Assembly (NCBI GenBank): GCA_021737265.1
Contig: JAIPEF010000018.1
Location: 1-34,677, forward strand
From: Desulfocapsa sp.
Lineage (GTDB): Bacteria > Desulfobacterota > Desulfobulbia > Desulfobulbales > Desulfocapsaceae
Direction of reading: 5' to 3'
DNA: 34,677 bases
Below are positions 28,383 through 34,677 of the stretch, in pieces. The notes below the pieces were generated by a model. That model made no database searches. It saw only the letters and a program-made list of their open reading frames with translations, and had not been told where the DNA came from. Made by a program: the position numbers and the translations under genes. Within the stretch, counting starts at the first letter, position 1, and every line of letters starts with the position of its first letter.

Positions 28383-29096
28383 TTAATATCGGAGGCTTCC
28401 AACCCTCCCTGACTGGAAAATATCTTTTAATGTAACAAGACCGCCCTTGCGAAATTTCTTTATTAGATACAGAAAAAGATACGCCGTCTGCAGGGCATCC
28501 TCCAGGGCATCATGGGGTTTAAATACAGGAAGATTATACTCCTGAGCCAGATCATCAAGGCTATAACTGGTCTCCCTCGGGTTGTGTTCATGATAATGGC
28601 CAAGCTGTACCCGCTTATAACCTTGCGCCATACGCATGGTATCTATGCCGGGGTTGGAAAGTACCCCACCCATAATTTTTCTGGTAGCCTTATTCAGAAA
28701 ATGCATATCAAGGAGAAGGTGGTGCCCGACCAGGAGACTCCCATGAATATACTCTACAAACTTGGGTACCACCTCTTCGGCAGACCGAGCATTTTCAAGC
28801 TGTTCCGGAGTGATGCGATGCACCAGAGTTGCCTGCGTATGAGCCATGCTTTCCGGACGCACAAAATGGTGGAACATGGATGACAGGTCAATCTGAAGAT
28901 CCGTAATCCGAACTGCACCAATGGAAATCAGTTCATCTTTTTTTTTATTCAGGCCGGTGAGTTCCGTATCGCATACCACAAAACTGTATTCTGCGAGTGG
29001 TCTGCCCTGGTCAAAGTCTAAAAAAAATTCTTTGTTCTCCTGAAGTAAGGGATCAGGACGTCCGAACCAACTCTTTTGCTTCAACAGATCAAACAT
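28383..29096 (-). CDS. DnaQ-like 3'-5' exonuclease (DEDDh)
   Basis: The 237-residue protein has the DEDDh residues: Asp43 and Glu45 in CDTELTG, Asp130 in GHHLLLDMHFL, and His195 and Asp200 in PHDALEDA. It resembles the epsilon proofreading subunit and the stand-alone exonucleases found beside cNMP/CBS/DUF294 genes. The N-terminal 35 residues precede the fold and look specific to this subgroup. The start lies 2 bases after the DUF294 gene stop, so both are translated from one message. Its substrate in this acetate-linked setting is unknown. Confidence 0.88.
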   Translation of the reverse strand: MFDLLKQKSWFGRPDPLLQENKEFFLDFDQGRPLAEYSFVVCDTELTGLNKKKDELISIGAVRITDLQIDLSSMFHHFVRPESMAHTQATLVHRITPEQLENARSAEEVVPKFVEYIHGSLLVGHHLLLDMHFLNKATRKIMGGVLSNPGIDTMRMAQGYKRVQLGHYHEHNPRETSYSLDDLAQEYNLPVFKPHDALEDALQTAYLFLYLIKKFRKGGLVTLKDIFQSGRVGSLRY

Positions 29097-29098
29097 AA

Positions 29099-31027
29099 TC
29101 AGGCTGTGGGATACATTTTATCAAGCACGGAGTAAAGTCGTTCGATAACCGCAAAGGCGTCTTTCAGCATCCGCCTTTCAAGGTCAGAGACTTGCTCTGG
29201 ATTAATATGATTATCGGGTAAAATCCCCTCCTCAATCTGCCTTAGCTGATGAATGAGACGCTGCTGCATCAGTAATTCATAGGCTGCATTGGTTGAGGCC
29301 CAGAGCTCGTGCTTGATAAAATCCACATCAAAGAGCGCTTTCAACCTGGCAAGGGTGTTGGTCTCACTGATTCCATGTTTGAGAGCAAGTACCCTCGCAA
29401 AATTCACAAAGGGTGTCAGGCCCCGGCGTTTCATATCAAGCTGGTTTTTATGCTCACCGTCTTTGTCCACAATAAAATTCTTAAAAAATGAGAGTGGGAT
29501 ACGGGTGGACATGCACTGACGAGCCAGATGAAAGAGAAAGATATCCTGCTTTCGCGCTTCCCTGTTGAGATGTTTACGTAGTTTCTTGGCCAGAGCACGA
29601 TCACCAAAACCGGAACGAAAATCAAAAAAGATTGTCGCATGGAGGAGTTCTTCGGGATCCGGAGTATTGATCCAGGTGCTAAAATAATTCTTCCAGACAG
29701 AAAGGGGCTGGCACCATTTTGGATTCGTTGCCATAATTTCACCGGGACAGAGTGGATACCCGCATTTCACCAGATGCCCAATGGCTCTTGCTGCAAACGC
29801 CTTAAAATAGGTTTCCGCGATATCCTTTTCCTCATCAGTAGCAGGGTCAGCATAGAGAATGGCATTGTCCTGATCTGTCTTAAAGGTCTGCTCGCGTCTT
29901 CCCTCACTGCCCAAGAGCAGCCAGCAATAGGGGACCGGTGGCGGACCAAGCTCATCTTCCAGCAGGGTGAGCATGCGCTCCAGTATATGATCGTTTAAGA
30001 TGGCGATCATCTGCGTAATATTTCCAGCTTTGGCTCCTTCCTTGATCAGGCCGCGTATCACCTCTGGAATCTTCTGCGCCAGGGCATATAACCCGCTGAT
30101 CTTCTGCTGTCCACGAATTTCTTTGAACAGGTAGTAGGGAGAATGTCCCTGGAGCAGCATAATGTCATGAGATGTCACCACTCCAATAACACGACCGCCA
30201 CGTTCGACTGCCAGATGGTGGATGGAGCTGGACATCATTTCCAGAAGAACATCAAAACAGAGTGACTGAGACAGGACCGTCTTCACAGGCCCTGTCATGA
30301 TCTCTTTCACCGGCAGGTTGTAATCCAAGCCTGCTGCCACCACCTTGAGGCGAAGGTCCCGGTCAGTGATAATACCGACAATATTCTCTTCATCCTCATG
30401 ATCATGAACCAAGACACTTCCCACCCGGAATTCGGCCATATGGGCTGCCGCAGCCTGAATGGAAACAGCACTTGACACCTTGCGCAGGGTCTTGACCAGA
30501 TCACCAACTCGTACGGAAAAGAGATAGAGATCGTCACCGCTGCGCTTGGACAGCTTATGATGGCGAAGCTCATTGTAGGCGGTTTTGACAATCTTTTCGG
30601 AAAAACTCTTCAGGTAATACTGGGCAAAGGCGGGCTCCTGCTCCATAAGATTGAGGAAAATGGCACGGGGCAGCAGAAAACAGAAGGTATCTTCCACTGT
30701 TTCGATGTTCAGGTTTGCCGGAGTCCCACGAATGATCCCCAGGGCTCCGATATAGGCTCCTTCTCCACGAAAATCCTTAAGCGTCACCTTCCCCTGATCA
30801 TCCTCGATAAAGGCCTTCACCCCACCACGCTGAATCAGGTAGAGGTGAGTAATGTCAGTCTCGCCGGCAGTCAGAAGACGTGTCCCTTTCGGATAAAAAT
30901 CGACACGGCAGTGGCGTGCGAGTCTGTTCAGAGTACCATCATCTAGACTATTGAACGGCAGGATATTCTTGAAAAAGGCAACCGCCATTTCTGGGGCTAC
31001 TTCGTGGACATCGGCACTTTTGACCAT
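29099..31027 (-). CDS. cNMP-binding, CBS-pair and DUF294 nucleotidyltransferase-like protein
   Basis: The 642-residue protein combines a cyclic-nucleotide-binding-like domain (about 15-140; LYLIQRGGVKAFI), two CBS repeats (about 175-295; GSVLVHDH, ITDRDLRLK and VVTSHDIMLL), and a DUF294 nucleotidyltransferase-like domain whose GSEGRREQTFKTDQDNA motif starts near 371, resembling the GlnD uridylyltransferase core, followed by a C-terminal helical domain. No transmembrane segment is seen. CBS pairs usually sense adenine nucleotides, so the protein could sense energy state or a cyclic nucleotide and modify a target. It is likely a regulator of the acetate genes around it; this is context-based inference. 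Confidence 0.87.
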   Translation of the reverse strand: MVKSADVHEVAPEMAVAFFKNILPFNSLDDGTLNRLARHCRVDFYPKGTRLLTAGETDITHLYLIQRGGVKAFIEDDQGKVTLKDFRGEGAYIGALGIIRGTPANLNIETVEDTFCFLLPRAIFLNLMEQEPAFAQYYLKSFSEKIVKTAYNELRHHKLSKRSGDDLYLFSVRVGDLVKTLRKVSSAVSIQAAAAHMAEFRVGSVLVHDHEDEENIVGIITDRDLRLKVVAAGLDYNLPVKEIMTGPVKTVLSQSLCFDVLLEMMSSSIHHLAVERGGRVIGVVTSHDIMLLQGHSPYYLFKEIRGQQKISGLYALAQKIPEVIRGLIKEGAKAGNITQMIAILNDHILERMLTLLEDELGPPPVPYCWLLLGSEGRREQTFKTDQDNAILYADPATDEEKDIAETYFKAFAARAIGHLVKCGYPLCPGEIMATNPKWCQPLSVWKNYFSTWINTPDPEELLHATIFFDFRSGFGDRALAKKLRKHLNREARKQDIFLFHLARQCMSTRIPLSFFKNFIVDKDGEHKNQLDMKRRGLTPFVNFARVLALKHGISETNTLARLKALFDVDFIKHELWASTNAAYELLMQQRLIHQLRQIEEGILPDNHINPEQVSDLERRMLKDAFAVIERLYSVLDKMYPTA

Positions 31028-31070
31028 TTATTTTCTTCGCTTTTTTCAGGATGTTGTACTCATAAACAAC

Positions 31071-31107
31071 AAAGCGGGATTCTCTCCAAAAGAGAAAATC
31101 CCGCTTT
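31071..31107 (-). terminator. Terminator after acetyl-CoA synthetase gene
   Basis: AAAGCGGGATT (31071-31081) pairs with AATCCCGCTTT at the right arm, with an inner CTC/GAG extension. On the minus strand it is followed by TTGTTGTTT. It lies about 75 bases after the acs stop and before the DUF294 gene start, so readthrough would be needed for a full cluster transcript. Confidence 0.75.
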
Positions 31108-31181
31108 TGGCAGACGGCCTACAGCCCTGCAAATAAATATAAATGCTTCTTTCGGGCGATGTTCATCATCACAAAAGAACC

Positions 31182-33173
31182 TTATTTCTGATCCAGTGCT
31201 TTCTTGCCATTGATCAGATCATCGACAACTGCAGGATCGGCAAGGGTTGAGGTATCACCAAAATCCTCAAAGTCATTGGCCGCAATCTTCCTCAACACTC
31301 GACGCATGATTTTACCGCTTCGAGTCTTTGGCAGACCGGGTGCATACTGAATGGCATCAGGAGTGGCGATGGGTCCAATCTCTTTACGGACATGAGTCCG
31401 CAACTCAGCCAGCAGCTCAGGGGTCTGCTCAACACCGGTATTCGGGGTAACAAAGGCATAGATGGCCTGACCTTTAATCGGGTGCGGCATACCAACAACT
31501 GCAGCCTCTGCAATCTGTGGGTGAGAGACAAGCGCTGATTCGATCTCTGCGGTTCCCAGCCTATGACCGGAAACATTGACAACGTCATCAAGACGTCCCA
31601 TGACCCAGTAATAGCCGTCATCATCTTTGCGGGCACCGTCTTCAGGGTCATAGGTGTTTTCGTAACGACTGAAATAGGCTTTCTTGTACCGTGTAGGATC
31701 ACCAAACACACCACGCAGCATTCCGGGCCATGGTTTACGAATGACAAGATGGCCTCCCTCATTGGTACCGGCCTCCTGGCCTTCTTCATTATAAATTGCA
31801 ACATCAATTCCTGGAAGCGGCAGGCTTGCTGAACCGGGTTTTGTAGGTGTGGCATAGGGAAGTGGTGAAATCATGATTCCACCGGTCTCAGTCTGCCACC
31901 AGGTGTCAACGATGGGGAGCTTCTCTTTACCAATATTGACATGGTACCACATCCAGGCCTCAGGATTGATGGGCTCACCAACGGAACCGAGGATACGAAG
32001 ACTGGAGAGATCATAGCGCTGGGTCGGTCCATCACCATCACGCATCAGGGCACGAATAACGGTGGGTGCAGTGTAGAAAGTATTGACCTGAAATTTCTCA
32101 ACGATCTTCCAGAAACGATCCGGTCCGGGGTAGGTTGGAACGCCTTCAAACATAACGGAAGTAGCGCCAAGCCCAAGGGGACCATAAAGAATATAGGAAT
32201 GTCCGGTAACCCAGCCGATATCAGCGGTACACCAGTAGATATCATCGTCTTTCAGATCAAAGACATACTGACAGGTGTGCATGGCATAGATAAGATAGCC
32301 GGCAGTGGTATGGACAACACCCTTGGGCTTGCCGGTGGAACCGGAGGTATAGAGAATAAAAAGAATATCCTCAGCATCCATGGACTCAGGCTCACAGGTT
32401 GAGGCAATATCCTCGGCTGTTACTTCATCATGCCACCAGCTGTCGCGACCATCGGTCATGGAGACATCGTTTCCACCTCGTTTGACAACGATACAGTTTT
32501 CGATGGTATCACATTCGTTCAAGGCCTCATCGGCATTTGGTTTCAGGGGAATGGTCTTTCCTGCGCGAATGACAGCATCGGCAGTGACCAGAACCTTGGC
32601 CTCGCAATCCTGAATACGACTCTGGAGGGCAACCGAAGAAAATCCGGCAAAGACTACGGAATGTATGGCACCAATGCGGGTACAGGCAAGGAGAGCAATG
32701 GACAGTTCAGGGATCATGGGCAGGTAGATGGCCACCCGATCACCTTTTTTCACACCCTTCTTTTTCAGGACATTGGCAAAACGACATACTTCAGTGTGCA
32801 GCATCTGATAGGTGTAAACCTTCACATCTTCCTCGGGCTCACCCTGCCAGATAAGGGCAGCCTTATTGCGGCGGCCGTTTTCAAGATGACGATCAAGACA
32901 GTTATACGATACGTTCATCTTTCCGCCTTTGAACCAGCTAAATTCAGGTTTGTCAAAATCAGCCTCAAGCACGGTGTCCCATTTCTTGTCCCAGGTCACC
33001 AGCTCTTCAGCACGTTCTGCCCAGTATCCTTCGGGATCATCCATGGATCTTTTATAAATCGCTTTATAGTCATCAAGACTTCCAATGGCAGCAGTAACTC
33101 TACCTTCGGTGGGCGGCTCGAAGGTTCGTCCTTCACTTAACAGGCTTGTGATTTTATCGTCGCTTGAACTCAT
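31182..33173 (-). CDS. acs: Acetyl-CoA synthetase (AMP-forming)
   Basis: The product is 663 residues from ATG 33173. That start is preferred over a GTG 13 codons upstream because GGAG lies 8 bases before it. Adenylate-forming motifs are present: YTSGSTGKPKG, the Acs signature segment WWQTETGG, and the C-terminal PKTRSGKIMRR with catalytic Lys621, the residue that acetylation switches off in known Acs enzymes. It converts acetate, ATP and CoA into acetyl-CoA, AMP and pyrophosphate in the cytoplasm. With the downstream symporter and DUF294/exonuclease genes it forms an acetate-use module. It is followed by a terminator. Confidence 0.97.
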   Translation of the reverse strand: MSSSDDKITSLLSEGRTFEPPTEGRVTAAIGSLDDYKAIYKRSMDDPEGYWAERAEELVTWDKKWDTVLEADFDKPEFSWFKGGKMNVSYNCLDRHLENGRRNKAALIWQGEPEEDVKVYTYQMLHTEVCRFANVLKKKGVKKGDRVAIYLPMIPELSIALLACTRIGAIHSVVFAGFSSVALQSRIQDCEAKVLVTADAVIRAGKTIPLKPNADEALNECDTIENCIVVKRGGNDVSMTDGRDSWWHDEVTAEDIASTCEPESMDAEDILFILYTSGSTGKPKGVVHTTAGYLIYAMHTCQYVFDLKDDDIYWCTADIGWVTGHSYILYGPLGLGATSVMFEGVPTYPGPDRFWKIVEKFQVNTFYTAPTVIRALMRDGDGPTQRYDLSSLRILGSVGEPINPEAWMWYHVNIGKEKLPIVDTWWQTETGGIMISPLPYATPTKPGSASLPLPGIDVAIYNEEGQEAGTNEGGHLVIRKPWPGMLRGVFGDPTRYKKAYFSRYENTYDPEDGARKDDDGYYWVMGRLDDVVNVSGHRLGTAEIESALVSHPQIAEAAVVGMPHPIKGQAIYAFVTPNTGVEQTPELLAELRTHVRKEIGPIATPDAIQYAPGLPKTRSGKIMRRVLRKIAANDFEDFGDTSTLADPAVVDDLINGKKALDQK

Positions 33174-33506
33174 TTGTTTTTCTCCATTCGTAATGGGGTT
33201 TTCTATGATCACCAGAGAGCCGTTATCAATGCCACTGAGAACGTATTGCCATCCGACAGTTCAGAGGTGTATCCTTCTATTACACGAGACAATACACCAT
33301 TGTCTAAAAAGATATCATAATAGTCTCTTTTACCCGGCTCCTGTCAAATCAAAAAGTTTTGATCGACACATCAAATTTACTTATATTAGAATTTCATATT
33401 TCCCTTTTCTTTCTTCATAAAAACCAGTAATGATAAGCGATCGCTCCAACTTATTAGAAATATTCCATGAACATTTTCCCAAAAAAAAAGCAATATCATT
33501 TTTGAA
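33174..33506. other. Divergent intergenic region upstream of acs
   Basis: This gap separates acs (minus) from the membrane protein gene (plus) and must carry the acs promoter. The only candidate I see is TTGACA at 33347-33342 with TATTAT at 33322-33317, but their 19-base spacing is longer than ideal. No RNA gene or strong hairpin is evident. Confidence 0.35.
33317..33347 (-). promoter_or_regulatory. Possible acs promoter
   Basis: TTGACA and TATTAT occur in the right order on the minus strand, separated by 19 bases and about 145 bases before the acs start. The long spacer suggests activator dependence or that this is chance. Confidence 0.3.
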
Positions 33507-33986
33507 ATGCGAAACCCCCTGGAAAAAGAAATAAAAACACTGCTCCAGAAAAATCAGAGCAAAGAGAAGGTTCATAAAACCCTTGCCACAGAGTCAAACA
33601 GGCATGAACTGACACATTTGCTCAACAATCTTCCCCTTGGGGATCGCAGAAAAAAAACTTTCCCCATTACCCTGTTTCTCGTTGTTCTTCTGGCACTGCT
33701 GACCATCAAGCAACTCCTTTTTATATACCTCCATGAAAACTCGAATGTATCTTTAATACTAGGCTTTATTGGTCCAATTATTCATATCTATATCATACGG
33801 GAACTGCTGCTCAGCCATCGGCTAGCCTACCAGGTCCTGCCCCTGCTTTCAATTCTTGCCCTTTTTCGTCCGGAAAACAGGATTGTTCCGGATATGTATA
33901 TGTATCTCTGCATGGCAGCGCTCTCAGGCCTGCTCTATCTGTTTCTCTTTCCAAAGAGTGACAGAATGAAACTCCCAGCAAATTAA
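33507..33986 (+). CDS. Small integral membrane protein of unknown function
   Basis: The 159-residue product has a charged N-terminal helix (about 1-48) and four hydrophobic segments (about 52-74, 80-98, 107-120, 129-147). I do not recognise a family. The start is uncertain: no good ribosome site precedes ATG 33507. Coding reality is supported by length, the membrane pattern and its position just 24 bases before the ArsR-type gene on the same strand, which suggests co-transcription and perhaps regulation by that repressor. Confidence 0.6.
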   Translation: MRNPLEKEIKTLLQKNQSKEKVHKTLATESNRHELTHLLNNLPLGDRRKKTFPITLFLVVLLALLTIKQLLFIYLHENSNVSLILGFIGPIIHIYIIRELLLSHRLAYQVLPLLSILALFRPENRIVPDMYMYLCMAALSGLLYLFLFPKSDRMKLPAN

Positions 33987-34010
33987 TTCAGTCTTACTTG
34001 AGGTTCCACC

Positions 34011-34301
34011 ATGGAAAATGAACAAATAGATGCCATGTCCAAACTCCTGAAATCCATGTCCCACCCAATCCGTCTGAAAATTCTCTGTCTCCTGCAGGAC
34101 AAGGAAATGTCAGTGGGCGATATCAGAGAAGAGGTCAAAACCACCAATGCCAACGTTTCCCAGCATCTGAACATCCTCCGCAGCCAGGGGATCATCGACT
34201 ACCGTAAAGACGCAAATTTCATCTATAATCGGATCGATGATCCGCGGATCATCGAAATGATGCAGACCATGCAGACCCTGTTTTGCCCGAATATTCAGTG
34301 A
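34011..34301 (+). CDS. ArsR-type winged-helix transcriptional regulator
   Basis: The 96-residue protein is nearly all winged helix: MSHPIRLKILCLLQDKEMSVGDI, then the recognition helix NANVSQHLNILRSQGIIDYRKD and the wing ANFIYNRID. The metal-binding ELCVCDL segment of classical ArsR/SmtB is absent (EMSVGDI instead). One Cys occurs in helix 2 (ILCLLQ) and one near the C-terminus (LFCPNIQ), so a thiol-based or other signal is possible. It probably represses itself and neighbouring genes. GAGG lies 8 bases before the ATG. Element copy C follows its stop. Confidence 0.9.
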   Translation: MENEQIDAMSKLLKSMSHPIRLKILCLLQDKEMSVGDIREEVKTTNANVSQHLNILRSQGIIDYRKDANFIYNRIDDPRIIEMMQTMQTLFCPNIQ

Positions 34302-34343
34302 GCAAGTACAGCTTCTTTGATGAATGTATGGAAAGTCAGGTGT

Positions 34344-34540
34344 GATGGCGTCGTATTTATACCCGACGTTGAGGGTGAAAACTCTTCATCTGCTTCGTTG
34401 CTGCATTTTTTATTTAATTTCGACGTACCTTAGTACGCCGAAATTAAATAAAAAATACGCGCCTCGCGCCCGTAGGAAGTACTCTTGGGGTGCATATGGA
34501 GCTTTTCCCCCTAACTACCGGGCATAAATACTTAGCCATC
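34344..34540 (-). mobile_element. Palindromic MITE-like element, copy C (197 bp, longest copy)
   Basis: Both ends begin GATGGC and run for about 38 bases as imperfect inverted repeats: GATGGCGTCGTATTTATACC at the left edge against GATGGCTAAGTATTTATG on the opposite strand at the right edge, then a shared GGGTGAAAA or GGGGGAAAA. A central hairpin has 23-base arms (34406-34428 and 34433-34455). It is inverted relative to copies A and B and carries the segments missing from A. Short frames within it are not genes. Confidence 0.75.
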
Positions 34541-34553
34541 CTAGGACTGCCTA

Positions 34554-34677
34554 TTACCCATAAGTGTCACCAAATGGCTTAGTTTCTTCATCCAGCAACG
34601 CAAAACCCAGGCACATATATTGAAATTCATGGTAGCCATGCCATAGGGTCTGGTGTCCTGGTGGCGGATCATTTTTT
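34554..34677 (-). CDS. C-terminal fragment of a probable transposase (5' end outside window)
   Basis: Reading on the minus strand from the window edge, an open frame of about 40 residues ends at TAA 34556-34554. It contains NDPPPGHQTLWHGYHEF, a pattern I associate with the C-terminal end of some large IS4-like transposases (DPPPG..xLWxG), followed by CLGFALLDEETKPFG. The assignment is tentative because the catalytic part is outside the window. Its stop lies 13 bases from the end of element copy C. Confidence 0.4.
   Translation of the reverse strand, partial: KNDPPPGHQTLWHGYHEFQYMCLGFALLDEETKPFGDTYG

Noticed and set aside
34324..34527. Small plus-strand protein overlapping element copy C
   Set aside because: Made of element copy C sequence and shared with the frame in copy A; not a credible gene.

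Overview
The window looks like a chromosomal segment of a sulfate-reducing or sulfur-cycling Desulfobacterota (former Deltaproteobacteria), most likely Desulfobulbales. This is an inference from gene content: split b and b' ATP synthase subunits with the a and c genes elsewhere, a secreted multiheme cytochrome, a periplasmic DsrE-like protein, and an acetate uptake/activation block. No rRNA, tRNA or CRISPR array was seen. Most of the window is core housekeeping DNA; the unusual material is in the gaps and at the edges.

Layout. 1-138 is the right end of an IS66-family element. It has cut off the 3' end of a secreted phospholipase C/P1-nuclease-like gene (135-2132, minus). After a gene-poor stretch come a small secreted cytochrome c with its own strong promoter, then (minus) lon, a DUF3465 gene and dgkA in a tight cluster. 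A short palindromic mobile element (copy A, 6861-7010) sits in the divergent gap between lon and a plus-strand operon of phosphodiesterase, HIT hydrolase and mutS. Copy B (10996-11072) abuts the 3' end of a secreted helical protein and supplies part of its stop codon. A secreted DsrE-like gene and the divergent cell-wall amidase gene follow. Amidase and a gltD-like gene converge on a gap (14695-15031) that holds a telomere-like 7-bp tandem array and a perfect 24-bp inverted repeat.

16516-22721 is the F1Fo ATP synthase operon (minus): promoter, atpF'-atpF-atpH-atpA-atpG-atpD-atpC, and a clear Rho-independent terminator. Upstream of it are alaS and an isochorismatase-family hydrolase.

26125-33173 (minus) is an acetate/organic-acid module: acetyl-CoA synthetase, a cNMP-binding/CBS/DUF294 protein, a DnaQ-like exonuclease, and a two-gene sodium:solute symporter (DUF4212 small subunit plus large SSS subunit). 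The regulatory protein and exonuclease lie between activation and uptake genes, suggesting a control function that is not obvious from their families. The right end has a small membrane protein, an ArsR-type regulator, the longest copy of the palindromic element (copy C, 34344-34540) and the C-terminal end of a probable transposase.

The main novelty candidates are the three-member palindromic element family sharing GATGGC termini, two genes whose stop codons come from inserted elements, the heptamer array with the neighbouring palindrome, and the conserved-looking but functionally unexplained acs/DUF294/exonuclease/symporter cluster.
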